Shown here: positions 1 through 8,062 of the stretch, one piece after another
Position numbering within the stretch: position 1 is the first letter of the stretch
Layout: the number at the start of each line of letters is the position of its first letter
NCBI RefSeq assembly: GCF_028553765.1
Contig: NZ_CP067134.1
Location: forward strand, 343,501 to 407,500
Source of the DNA: Paracoccus stylophorae
Lineage (GTDB): Bacteria; Pseudomonadota; Alphaproteobacteria; Rhodobacterales; Rhodobacteraceae
Direction of reading: 5' to 3'
Length of the DNA stretch: 64,000 nt
The notes under the pieces: generated by a model
Databases searched by the model: none
What the model was told of the DNA's origin: nothing
What the model saw: the letters and a program-made list of their open reading frames with translations, nothing else
Translations under genes and position numbers: made by a program

Positions 1-528
1 CTGGACATGTATCCGCGCGGCAATCTGGACGATCAGGTCTATGTTGAGGGGCAGGACCCGTTCCAGATCGCGCGCTGGTTCGATCCGGCCAATTACGCGA
101 TCAGCAAGAACGACTATTCCGGCAATCTGTGGATTCAGGGCGGGCCGCGCACGCGGGCGTTTTTCAGCTATGATCCGCTCAGCGGGCCGGCGCTGAACAA
201 GATCCCGCTGGTCAGATGGCACTGGCGCTATGCCTATGTCAGTTCGACCCACATGCTGCTGCCGCGCAGCCTGAACCTCGTCTATGACGAGGACGGGGGC
301 GAGCGGGCATCCGGCTGTCTTCTTCACGCCAAGTTCCTGTCCACCTTCGCCCGCAAATCCGCCGAAGAGCTGGACCGCCGGCAGCATTACGCCAACAGCC
401 AGGAATACCGCGCCTATCATTCCGGTCTGCGCGACGGTCTTCGGCTGTGGTGCAGCGAATCGCGCGAATATCGCGATTGGCGGCAGCTTGAGGATCTGGG
501 CCTGATCAGCCGGGGCAACTGGGCATGA
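1..528 (+). CDS. Glycosyltransferase family 2-like protein, C-terminal part (5' end outside window)
   Basis: The reading frame is open from the first base, so the first visible ATG at 7 is probably internal and the N-terminal catalytic domain lies upstream. About 175 residues are visible. They are rich in Trp, Tyr and Arg (for example WIQGGPRTRAFF and KIPLVRWHWRYAY) and resemble the C-terminal half of the glycosyltransferases that precede GT14/DUF5928 genes in Rhodobacteraceae. The stop overlaps the next start in ATGA, so it is translationally coupled to the GlcNAc transferase. A role in building a surface glycan is inferred from these neighbours. The exact family cannot be fixed without the missing N-terminus. 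Confidence 0.6.
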   Translation: MDMYPRGNLDDQVYVEGQDPFQIARWFDPANYAISKNDYSGNLWIQGGPRTRAFFSYDPLSGPALNKIPLVRWHWRYAYVSSTHMLLPRSLNLVYDEDGGERASGCLLHAKFLSTFARKSAEELDRRQHYANSQEYRAYHSGLRDGLRLWCSESREYRDWRQLEDLGLISRGNWA

Positions 529-2213
529 CCGCGCCGGTCCGCCTGGGCGTCATCCTGTTGTGCCACGCCGAACTGGCGGTCGCGGCCCGCATGGCGCGGA
601 TCTGGGCCGAGGGCGGGGCGCGCGTGGTCATCCATGTCGATGCCAAGGTGCCCGGGGATCGCATCGCCCCCATGCGCGCCGAACTGGCCCGGTTTCCCGA
701 CATCCGCTATTCGCGCCGGCACCGCTGCGACTGGGGCCGGTTCAGTCTTGTGCGCGCGACGCAGGATGCGGCCCAGACGCTGCTGGCGTCGTTTCCCGAT
801 ACCACCCATGTCTATCTGGCGTCGGGCGCGTGCCTGCCGCTGCGCCCGGTGGCCGAGCTGATCGCGTTCCTGGCCGCCGATCCCGAACGCGACCACATTG
901 AAAGCGTCAGCGCCCACGAGGTCGGCTGGACCGTGGGCGGGCTGAACGAGGAACGGTTCACGCTGTATTACCCGTTCGGCTGGCGCAACCGGCGCTGGCT
1001 GTTCGACCGGTTCGTCGAGCGGCAGCGCAAATGGGGCGTGCGCCGGCGCATCCCGCGCGGGGTGTCTCCGCATCTGGGATCGCAATGGTGGTGCCTGACC
1101 GCGACCACGCTGCGCGCGATCCTGCACGATCCAAGACGGGCCGAATTCGACCGTTATTTCCGGTTCGTCTGGATTCCTGACGAAAGCTATTTCCAGACGC
1201 TGGCCCGCCGCCACACCACCCGGATCGAAAGCCGCTCGCTGACGCTGGCCAAGTTCGATCACAAGGGCCGGCCCTATCAGCTGTATGACGATCACATCCA
1301 GATGTTGCAGGAATCGCGCTGTTTCGTGGCCCGCAAGGCGTGGCCGGGCGCATCCGGGCTGCTGGCGTATTTTCCGCGACCCGCCGGCGCGGTCCCGGAT
1401 CTGTCGCCGCCCCGGCCGGCGCGGATCGAACGGCTGATCAACCGCACCGTCCGCCGCCGCACACTGGGCCGGCCGGGGCTTTACATGCAAAGCCGGTTTC
1501 CCCGCAAGGACGCCGAGAACGGCAAGACCTCTGCACCCTATGCCGTGTTTCAGGGCTTCAGCGACGTGTTTCCCGGGTTCGAGACGTGGTTGTCGCAGCG
1601 TGTCACGGGCGACGTGCACGGCCATCTGTTCGGGCCCGAGCGGGTCGAATTCGCCGGGCGCCCGGAAATCGGGCCGGGGGCGATCTCATCCAGCCCGGTG
1701 CTGCGCGATCACGATGCGCAGGGCTTTCTGACGGCGCTGATCCGGATCACCGCGCGGATGCAGGTGTTTCAGTTCAGCCCGCGCGACAATCAGGTGCTGA
1801 ACTGGTTCATCGCCACCGACCCGAACGCGCATCTGATCGTGATCACCGGCGCGTGGATGCTGCCCCTGCTGCGATCGGGGATGCCGTTCGACGACATCAG
1901 GCGCGTCACCGCGCAGTTGCAGCGGGCCGAGCTGGACCAGCTTCAGGTGCTGAACTCGGTCTGGGTCCGGGCGCGGGTGCAGGTCCATGACCTGACCGAT
2001 TTTCTGGCCCGCCCGCTGGCCCTGCTGAACGAGGCCGTGCGCCAGATCGAACCGCAGGCCGAGCCGGTCACCGACCTGCCGCCGATGCGCGATCTGACCG
2101 GGCTGGAACAGCTTTTGCGCAGGCTGCGCAATTCCGGGCTGAAACCGCGCCTGACGGGCGACGGGCTGCCGCAGCCCCGGCCCGCCGACCACGACAGGAC
2201 CGCCGCCCAATGA
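525..2213 (+). CDS. Beta-1,6-N-acetylglucosaminyltransferase (GT14 Branch domain) with DUF5928 C-terminus
   Basis: 562 aa. The first ~270 residues look like a core-2/I-branching (GT14) domain: LGVILLCHAELAVAARMARI, then a VVIHVDAK strand, a YLASGACLPLRP stretch and an SQWWCLT segment, as in bacterial Branch enzymes. Residues ~330-562 match the extension named DUF5928 in Rhodobacteraceae (around YAVFQGFSDVFPGFETW). The family transfers GlcNAc from UDP-GlcNAc; the acceptor here is unknown. The gene overlaps its neighbours by ATGA on both sides (525-528 and 2210-2213), forming one operon with the upstream glycosyltransferase and the downstream sulfotransferase. This suggests a branched, sulfated surface polysaccharide, which is inference. 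No signal peptide or membrane segment is evident. Confidence 0.8.
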   Translation: MTAPVRLGVILLCHAELAVAARMARIWAEGGARVVIHVDAKVPGDRIAPMRAELARFPDIRYSRRHRCDWGRFSLVRATQDAAQTLLASFPDTTHVYLASGACLPLRPVAELIAFLAADPERDHIESVSAHEVGWTVGGLNEERFTLYYPFGWRNRRWLFDRFVERQRKWGVRRRIPRGVSPHLGSQWWCLTATTLRAILHDPRRAEFDRYFRFVWIPDESYFQTLARRHTTRIESRSLTLAKFDHKGRPYQLYDDHIQMLQESRCFVARKAWPGASGLLAYFPRPAGAVPDLSPPRPARIERLINRTVRRRTLGRPGLYMQSRFPRKDAENGKTSAPYAVFQGFSDVFPGFETWLSQRVTGDVHGHLFGPERVEFAGRPEIGPGAISSSPVLRDHDAQGFLTALIRITARMQVFQFSPRDNQVLNWFIATDPNAHLIVITGAWMLPLLRSGMPFDDIRRVTAQLQRAELDQLQVLNSVWVRARVQVHDLTDFLARPLALLNEAVRQIEPQAEPVTDLPPMRDLTGLEQLLRRLRNSGLKPRLTGDGLPQPRPADHDRTAAQ

Positions 2214-3607
2214 CCGCACGATTCCGCAGCTTCGTGATCTTCGCCGAGATGCGCACAGGCTCGAACCTGCTTGAGGCGACGTTGAACCGGGTCCGGAAGG
2301 TCACCTGCTTCGGCGAGGCGTTCAACCCCTACATGATGGGCTGGCCCGACAAGGAGGAATTGCAGGGCGTCACCCGCCAGCAGCGCGAGGACGATCCGCT
2401 GACGCTGCTGGCCAGATTGCGCGACCGGCCGGGCCATCTGTCGGGTTTCCGCTATTTCCACGATCACGATCCGCGGGTGTTCGACGCAATCATGGATGAC
2501 CGCGCCTGCGCCAAGATCGTGCTGACGCGCAATCCCGTGGACAGCTATGTCTCGACCCGGCTGGCGCGAGAAACGAACCAGTGGAAGCTGAACCAGACCG
2601 AAACCCCGATCGCGGCTGCGACGACCTATGATCCGGCCGAATTTCGCGACACATTGTCCCGGATCGAGGAGTTCCAGCTGAAGGTGATGCACCGCTTGCA
2701 GGTCAGCGGGCAGACCGCCTTCTGGCTGGGATACGAGGATCTGCGCGATGCCGGGGTGATGACCGGGCTGCTGCACTGGCTGGGCCGCACCGATCTGGAG
2801 CGCGTCGAACCCGCCCGCGATCAGGTGCCGCAGAACCCGCGCGAGATGGCCGACAAGGTGCGCAATTTCCATGAGATGCAGGCCGATCTGGCGCGGCTGG
2901 ACCCGTTCGGCCTGCGCAACATCCCCAGTTTCGAGCCGCGGCGCGGCCCTGCGGTGCCCGGTTTCCGGACCTGCGAGGCGGGGGCCGGCCTGCTGCACAT
3001 GCCGATCCACGGCGGCCCGGTCGAGATGCTGGACGGCTGGATGCGCGGGCTGGGCGCGGTTGCGGGCGATTTCACCCAGAATTCGCTGCGCCGCTGGAAA
3101 CGCGGCCATCCCGGTCACCGCAGCTTTGCCGTGCTGCGCCATCCGCTGCACCGGGCATGGGACGCGTTCCTGCATCTGCTGACCCACGCCCATCCCGACC
3201 TGCGCCGCCAGATGCGCGAGGTTCACCGCGTGCCCTTGCCCGAAGATGCCGCGCTGGCCGACCTTACCGAGGATCGCAGCGCCGCGCTGTTTGCAGATTT
3301 CCTGGACTTTCTGCGCCGCAACCTGAACGGGCAGACGACGTTGCCCACGCATCAGAACTGGGCCACCCAGTCCGAGGTGATCGCCGGGTTCGCCCGGTTC
3401 GCCCAGCCCGACCTGCTGGCGCGCGAGGGGCGGCTGGCCGAGGATCTGTCGTTCCTGTGCCGCCAGACCGGCGTGGACGAGATGCGGCAGGATCGGCTGG
3501 CCGCCGAAACCTGGCCGGATTTCCTGTCCGACCGCGCCCTGATCGCGGCCGCCAGATCGGCCTATCAGCGCGATTACGTGGCGTTCGGGTTCGACGACGT
3601 GCCCTGA
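2210..3607 (+). CDS. Stf0/NodH-like sulfotransferase, possibly two-module
   Basis: 465 aa. The N-terminus carries a PAPS 5'-phosphosulfate-binding loop (FVIFAEMRTGSNLLEATLN, residues ~8-26). A 3'-phosphate-binding motif follows (KIVLTRNPVDSYVSTRL, about residue 105), as in Stf0/NodH sulfotransferases. Near residue 305 there is a second 3'-PB-like segment, SFAVLRHPLHRAWDAF, of the type seen in Sulfotransfer_2 proteins, so the protein may be two sulfotransferase-like halves. It is the third gene of the overlapping glycan operon (ATGA at 2210). It would transfer sulfate from PAPS to a sugar, presumably the product of the adjacent transferases. The acceptor is unknown. It runs convergently into the mutase gene 15 bp downstream. 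Confidence 0.78.
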   Translation: MTARFRSFVIFAEMRTGSNLLEATLNRVRKVTCFGEAFNPYMMGWPDKEELQGVTRQQREDDPLTLLARLRDRPGHLSGFRYFHDHDPRVFDAIMDDRACAKIVLTRNPVDSYVSTRLARETNQWKLNQTETPIAAATTYDPAEFRDTLSRIEEFQLKVMHRLQVSGQTAFWLGYEDLRDAGVMTGLLHWLGRTDLERVEPARDQVPQNPREMADKVRNFHEMQADLARLDPFGLRNIPSFEPRRGPAVPGFRTCEAGAGLLHMPIHGGPVEMLDGWMRGLGAVAGDFTQNSLRRWKRGHPGHRSFAVLRHPLHRAWDAFLHLLTHAHPDLRRQMREVHRVPLPEDAALADLTEDRSAALFADFLDFLRRNLNGQTTLPTHQNWATQSEVIAGFARFAQPDLLAREGRLAEDLSFLCRQTGVDEMRQDRLAAETWPDFLSDRALIAAARSAYQRDYVAFGFDDVP

Positions 3608-3622
3608 CGGCGCACCCGCGTC

Positions 3623-5014
3623 CTATGCCTTCAGCAGCGCCGCCAGCTCGGCCTGTTTTTCGGCCACAAGTTCCGCGTCGCCATCCGATTCCAGGTTCAG
3701 CCGCACGACCGGTTCGGTGTTCGATTTGCGCAGATTGAAGCGCCAGTTGCCGAAATCCAGCGACACGCCGTCCAGATCGTCGCGGCTTTCGGCCTGGGGT
3801 TCATAGCGTTCGATGACACGTTCGATGGCCGCGTCGGGGTCGTCGATGTGATAGTTCGTCTCGCCCGAGGACGGGTAAAGCCGCATCCGTTCCTCGACCA
3901 GCTGCGCCAGCGTCTTGCCGGTGCGCGACAGCAATTCGACCATCAGAAGCCACGGGATCATGCCGCTGTCGCAGTAATAGAAGTCGCGGAAATAATGATG
4001 CGCCGACATCTCGCCGCCATAGATCGCGCCGACATCGCGCATCTTGCGCTTGATGAAGGCGTGTCCGGTCTTGCTGACCACCGCCTCGCCGCCGGCCTCG
4101 CGGACCAGCGCGCGCGTGTTCAGGATGACGCGGGGATCGTGGACGATTTTCTCGCCCGGCGATTTTTCAAGGAAGGCGACGGCCAGCAGCCCCACGATAT
4201 ATTCGCCGGGGATGAAGCGGCCGTTTTCGTCGAAAAAGAAGCAGCGGTCGAAATCGCCGTCCCATGCCACGCCCAGATCGGCGTTTTCGGATTTGACCTT
4301 TTCCACCGTGGGCGGCTGGTTTTCGGGCAGCATCGGGTTGGGAATGCCGTTGGGGAAACTGGAATCGACCTGGTGGTGCATGCGCACGAAGGTCAGCGGC
4401 GCGCCGCGCCGGTCCAGTTCGGCCGCGATGGCGTCGAAGGTGGGGCCGGCGGTGCCGTTGCCGGCGTTCACCACGATCTTCATCGGCCGCAGCGCCGCGA
4501 TATCCACGAAATCCGCCATTGCGCTGGCGTAATCGGCGCGGGCATGGCTGAAATCGGTGACCTCGCCCTTGCGCTCCACCGGCGCGAAATCGCCCGAGGT
4601 GGCCAGCTGGACGATCGGCGGCAATTCGGTCGCCGGGTCCAGCGGGGCCGCGCCGCGCCCGACGATCTTCATGCCGTTATAGTTGATCGGGTTGTGCGAG
4701 GCCGTCACCTCGATCCCGCCATCGGTGTCGTGGAACCCGGTGTGGAAATACACCTCTTCGGTGCCGGCCAGCCCCAGATCCAGCACGTCGGCGCCGGCAT
4801 CGGTCAACCCCTCGACCAGGGCGCGGGCCAGTTCGGGCGACGATTCGCGGCTGTCGCGTCCGACCACGACCCGTCCGGCCTTGCGCGCCTGCGCAAAGGC
4901 GCGACCGATCCGATAGGCGACATCGGCATCCAGGTTCTTGCCCAGCTCGCCCCGGACGTCATAGGCCTTGAAACAGGTGATGTCCCGGTGGCCAAGGTTG
5001 TTCTTGTCTGTCAT
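3623..5014 (-). CDS. Phosphomannomutase/phosphoglucomutase
   Basis: 463 aa, the usual length of bacterial PMM/PGM. Visible motifs are the N-terminal CFKAYDVRGELG, the phosphoserine loop TASHNPINYNGMK with catalytic Ser106, the metal loop DGDFDRCF (about residue 245), the sugar-specificity loop GGEMSAHHYF, and the C-terminal phosphate-binding RKSNTEPVVRLN. The enzyme interconverts hexose 6- and 1-phosphates via a 1,6-bisphosphate and so feeds nucleotide-sugar synthesis (GDP-mannose or UDP-glucose). This fits the convergent glycosyltransferase/sulfotransferase genes. It is cytosolic. The AlgC-type dual mannose/glucose specificity is a family inference. It faces the NTF2-like gene across a 180-bp divergent intergenic region in which I see no clear operator. 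Confidence 0.93.
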   Translation of the reverse strand: MTDKNNLGHRDITCFKAYDVRGELGKNLDADVAYRIGRAFAQARKAGRVVVGRDSRESSPELARALVEGLTDAGADVLDLGLAGTEEVYFHTGFHDTDGGIEVTASHNPINYNGMKIVGRGAAPLDPATELPPIVQLATSGDFAPVERKGEVTDFSHARADYASAMADFVDIAALRPMKIVVNAGNGTAGPTFDAIAAELDRRGAPLTFVRMHHQVDSSFPNGIPNPMLPENQPPTVEKVKSENADLGVAWDGDFDRCFFFDENGRFIPGEYIVGLLAVAFLEKSPGEKIVHDPRVILNTRALVREAGGEAVVSKTGHAFIKRKMRDVGAIYGGEMSAHHYFRDFYYCDSGMIPWLLMVELLSRTGKTLAQLVEERMRLYPSSGETNYHIDDPDAAIERVIERYEPQAESRDDLDGVSLDFGNWRFNLRKSNTEPVVRLNLESDGDAELVAEKQAELAALLKA

Positions 5015-5194
5015 GGGGGCGAATCCTTGCTGCGCTGCGTCGGGGCAAGCGCTAGCACCTTGGCGGCGAAATTCAAGCCGCGCCAGTCCTGCACACCCCG
5101 AACCAGGGCGCGGCCTGCCGACGGATGGCTTGCGCCGGGGCGACGCATTCTGTCAACTGGGCTGGATCGGACGCCGGCCGGACGGAGAGATGCG

Positions 5195-5596
5195 ATGACT
5201 GCCCAGACCCTGATCGCCGCCTATTTCGATGCGTTCAACGCAGGCCAGACCGACCGGATGCTGGACCTGCTGCATGACGATGTCGAACATCACGTGAACG
5301 AAGGCGGCATCCGCAGGGGCAAGGCCCAGTTCGCGCAGTTCAGCCGGCACATGGCCGATTGCTATCGCGAGACGCTGACCGACATGGTGATCCTTTCCGA
5401 TGCCTCGGACCAGCGCGCGGCGGCCGAATATGTCGTGAACGGCAGCTATCTGAAGACGGATGCGGGTCTGCCCGAGGCACGCGGTCAGACCTATCGCCTG
5501 CCGGCCGGCTCGTTCTTTGCCCTCCGCGACGGCCGGATCGCCCGCATCACCACCTATTACAATCTCGCCGACTGGATTCGGCAGGTCGAAAAATGA
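5195..5596 (+). CDS. NTF2-like / SnoaL-type small protein (ketosteroid-isomerase-related)
   Basis: 133 aa from ATG 5195; the longer upstream frame is antisense to the mutase gene. The opening TLIAAYFDAFNAGQTDRMLDLL, HHVNEG and the C-terminal FFALRDGRIARITTYYNL are the standard strands of an NTF2/SnoaL cone. Proteins of this fold are small hydrolases, isomerases or binding partners. The fold gives no substrate. Its stop overlaps the next start (ATGA, 5593-5596), making it the first gene of a coupled trio with a GNAT acetyltransferase and a nitrilase-fold hydrolase, so it probably acts with them. Function unknown. Confidence 0.85.
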   Translation: MTAQTLIAAYFDAFNAGQTDRMLDLLHDDVEHHVNEGGIRRGKAQFAQFSRHMADCYRETLTDMVILSDASDQRAAAEYVVNGSYLKTDAGLPEARGQTYRLPAGSFFALRDGRIARITTYYNLADWIRQVEK

Positions 5597-6177
5597 CCGT
5601 CACGACCCGCATCCTGACCGGCACCGCCCTGACCGCCGCCCTGCCCGAGGTGGCGCGGCTGCGGATGCAGGTCTTTCGCGACTGGCCCTATCTTTACGAC
5701 GGCGACGCCGAGTATGAAGAGGAATATCTTCAGGCGTATCAGTCGCCCGGCGCGGTCATCGTCGTGGCCGAGGATTCGGGTCGGATCGTCGGCGCGTCCA
5801 CCGGCGCACCCATGCAGGATCACGCCGCCGATTTCGCCGCCACCTTCGCGGGCCGGCCGGAACGGCTGTCGCAGATCTTCTACTGCGCCGAATCGGTGCT
5901 GTTGCCCGAATATCGCGGACACGGGATCGGGCATGTCTTTTTCGACGCGCGCGAGGCGCATGCGGTCGGGCTGGGGGCGCGGTTTTCGGCGTTTTGCAGC
6001 GTGATCCGCCCCGACGACCATCCCGCGCGGCCGCCCGATTATCGCACGCTGGACGGGTTCTGGCGCAAGCGCGGCTATGCCCCGGTCGAGGGTGCCGTTG
6101 CCCGCTTTGCCTGGAAGGATCTGGGTCATGACCATGAGACCGAGAAACAGCTGCAATTCTGGATGAAAGAGCTATGA
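5593..6177 (+). CDS. GNAT family N-acetyltransferase
   Basis: 194 aa from ATG 5593. The GNAT core is visible: an N-terminal LRMQVFRDWPYLYDGD segment, beta strands VIVVAEDSGRIVGASTG, and the acetyl-CoA pyrophosphate loop LLPEYRGHGIGHVFFDARE (residues ~98-116, Q/R-x-x-G-x-G/A type). PPDYRTLDGFWRKRGY near the C-terminus is typical of the group found beside nitrilase genes. It should transfer an acyl group from acyl-CoA to an amine; the substrate is unknown. It is coupled by ATGA overlaps to both neighbours. Acetyltransferase-nitrilase pairs and fusions occur in other bacteria, supporting a common pathway for the trio. Confidence 0.85.
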   Translation: MTVTTRILTGTALTAALPEVARLRMQVFRDWPYLYDGDAEYEEEYLQAYQSPGAVIVVAEDSGRIVGASTGAPMQDHAADFAATFAGRPERLSQIFYCAESVLLPEYRGHGIGHVFFDAREAHAVGLGARFSAFCSVIRPDDHPARPPDYRTLDGFWRKRGYAPVEGAVARFAWKDLGHDHETEKQLQFWMKEL

Positions 6178-7028
6178 GAATCGCCGCCGCCGCCTATCCG
6201 ATCGACTGGTTCGACGATTTCGCCGCCTATGAGGCCAAGCTGACCCGGTGGGTGCAGGATGCCGGCGGGGCCGATCTGCTGGTCTTTCCCGAATACGGCG
6301 CGATGGAACTGGCCTCGCTTGGCGGCGCCGAGGTGGCGGGCGATCTGGAATCCTCGCTGCGCGAGGTCGCGCGCCACGCCGATGCGGTGTCCGATCTGCA
6401 CACGCGGCTGGCCACGCGGCATGGCTGTCACATCCTTGCGGCCTCGGGGCCGGCCTTCGACGGCGAACGGCCGGTGAACCGCGCCGTGCTGTTCGGGCCA
6501 AGCGGCATGATCGGCCATCAGGACAAGCAGATCATGACCCGGTTCGAGCGTGATCCGTGGCGGGTCGTCGGCGGGGACGGTCTGCGGGTGTTTCAGACGG
6601 AACTGGGCCGGATCGCGATCCTGATCTGCTATGACAGCGAATTTCCCCTGCTGGCCCGCGTCCTGGCTGAGGCAGGGGTGCAGATCCTGCTGGTGCCAAG
6701 CTGCACCGACACGGTTGCGGGGTTTCACCGCGTCCGCATCGGCGCGATGGCGCGCGCGCTGGAAGGCCAGTGCGTCGTGGTGCACGCCCCCACGGTCGGG
6801 CCGGTGGGCTGGAACCCGGCCATCGACGAAAACCGGGGCCGGGCGGCGATCTATGGTCCCCCCGACGGGTTCTGGCCGGAAACCGGCATCATCGCCGAGG
6901 GCGCGATGGACAGCCCCGGTTGGGTTCTTGCCGACATCGACATCACGCGCGTCGAACAAAGCCGCCGCGACGGGGCGGTTCTGCCGTTTCGGCACTGGCC
7001 CGAAAGCGCCGGGCGCAGGCTGGTCTGA
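6174..7028 (+). CDS. Carbon-nitrogen hydrolase (nitrilase superfamily)
   Basis: 284 aa. The nitrilase triad can be read directly: Glu40 in LLVFPEYGAME, Lys118 in GHQDKQIMTRFE and Cys152 in ILICYDSEFP. These enzymes hydrolyse or transfer amides and nitriles through a Cys thioester. The sequence does not reveal the substrate. The gene is third in the overlapping trio (ATGA at 6174). A small-molecule amide that is N-acylated by the GNAT and hydrolysed here is one reading; it is inference. It differs clearly from the second nitrilase-fold gene of this window (21717-22709). Confidence 0.88.
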   Translation: MRIAAAAYPIDWFDDFAAYEAKLTRWVQDAGGADLLVFPEYGAMELASLGGAEVAGDLESSLREVARHADAVSDLHTRLATRHGCHILAASGPAFDGERPVNRAVLFGPSGMIGHQDKQIMTRFERDPWRVVGGDGLRVFQTELGRIAILICYDSEFPLLARVLAEAGVQILLVPSCTDTVAGFHRVRIGAMARALEGQCVVVHAPTVGPVGWNPAIDENRGRAAIYGPPDGFWPETGIIAEGAMDSPGWVLADIDITRVEQSRRDGAVLPFRHWPESAGRRLV

Positions 7029-7118
7029 CCGGGCATTCCCGCCGCGCCGGCAAAGTTTTGCGGCCTCGCCTGTCGATCCGTCTTTAACTGCACGTGCCGC
7101 CTGCCCTAGTTTGTGGCC

Positions 7119-7541
7119 ATGCTGTATGTGACCGACGATATCACCATCGAGGAATGGGAACTGTCCGAACAGTTCACCCGGTCGCAGGGACCGGGCGGGC
7201 AGAACGTGAACAAGGTGGAAACCGCGGTCGAACTGCGCTTCGAGGCGGCGCGGTCGCCCAACCTGCCCGAGCCGGTCAAGCGTCGCCTGCAACGTCTGGC
7301 GGGACGGCGCTGGACCGCTGACGGTGCGGTGCTGATCCTGGCGCAGGAAACCCGCAGCCAGTCCCGCAACCGCGAGATCGCGCGCGCCCGACTGGCCGAT
7401 CTGATCCGCCGCGCCTCGGTCGCGCCCAAGCGCCGCATCGCCACGCGCCCCACGCTTGGCAGCCAGCGGCGGCGGCTGAAGGCCAAGACCGTGCGCGGGC
7501 AGGTCAAGGCGCTGCGGGGCAGGGTAGAGAGCGACGAATGA
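7119..7541 (+). CDS. arfB: Alternative ribosome-rescue peptidyl-tRNA hydrolase ArfB
   Basis: 140 aa from ATG 7119; a GTG at 7113 in the same frame would add two residues. The GGQ motif sits at residues 26-28 (SQGPGGQNVNKVET), as in ArfB/YaeJ and class-I release factors. The C-terminal tail is strongly basic (RRRLKAKTVRGQVKALRGR), as needed to occupy the empty mRNA channel of stalled ribosomes. ArfB hydrolyses peptidyl-tRNA on non-stop complexes. The length matches the family. Its stop overlaps the Nudix gene start (ATGA at 7538). The 84-bp gap upstream probably holds its promoter. Confidence 0.93.
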   Translation: MLYVTDDITIEEWELSEQFTRSQGPGGQNVNKVETAVELRFEAARSPNLPEPVKRRLQRLAGRRWTADGAVLILAQETRSQSRNREIARARLADLIRRASVAPKRRIATRPTLGSQRRRLKAKTVRGQVKALRGRVESDE

Positions 7542-8029
7542 ACCCCTTGCGCAGCGCGTTGCGGATGATCCTTGGCAAACGCCCCCCGGCGATGCAGGTC
7601 GGCGCGGTGTGCCGCGACCCGCGCACGGCCGAGATCCTGCTGATCACCAGCCGCGGCACCGGCCGCTGGATCATCCCCAAGGGCTGGCCGATGGCGGGCC
7701 GGACGCTGGCGCAGGCCGCCGCGCAGGAAGCCTGGGAAGAGGCCGGGGTCGAGGGGCGGATGCACGAGGCGGAAATCGGCCGCTATGAATACGAAAAGGA
7801 ACAGGACAGCGGCTTTTCGGTCAGCGTCGAGGTGCGCGTGTTCCTGCTGGAGGTGGACCGTCTGCGGCACGCCTTTCCCGAAAGCGGCGAGCGCCGCCGC
7901 CGATGGTTCGCCCCGGTGGACGCCGCGCGGCTGGTCGCCGAACCGGGGCTGAAGCGGATCCTGCACGATCTGGGCCGCGCCGCACCGCCGCCCGCCCGCT
8001 CGGGCACCGAGGACGGCAACCGTGCCTGA
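7538..8029 (+). CDS. Nudix hydrolase
   Basis: 163 aa. The Nudix region reads RWIIPKGWPMAGRTLAQAAA followed by QEAWEEAGV. The EEAG core is kept, but the Arg that normally precedes the first catalytic Glu (REUXEEXGU) is Gln, and the upstream Glu of GX5E is Arg. Substitutions at these places occur in alphaproteobacterial members of the group, so an active enzyme is still likely. The family cleaves nucleoside diphosphates linked to another moiety, including diadenosine and inositol polyphosphates. The true substrate is unknown. It is translationally coupled to arfB and followed 33 bp later by a phosphate carrier gene. Confidence 0.88.
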   Translation: MNPLRSALRMILGKRPPAMQVGAVCRDPRTAEILLITSRGTGRWIIPKGWPMAGRTLAQAAAQEAWEEAGVEGRMHEAEIGRYEYEKEQDSGFSVSVEVRVFLLEVDRLRHAFPESGERRRRWFAPVDAARLVAEPGLKRILHDLGRAAPPPARSGTEDGNRA

Positions 8030-8062
8030 CGGCCTGCGACACATCGGGCAGGGGCCGGGGTG

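Noticed and set aside
3848..5194. 450-codon extension in front of the NTF2-like gene
   Set aside because: This part is antisense to the phosphomannomutase gene; only the portion from 5195 is homologous to a family.
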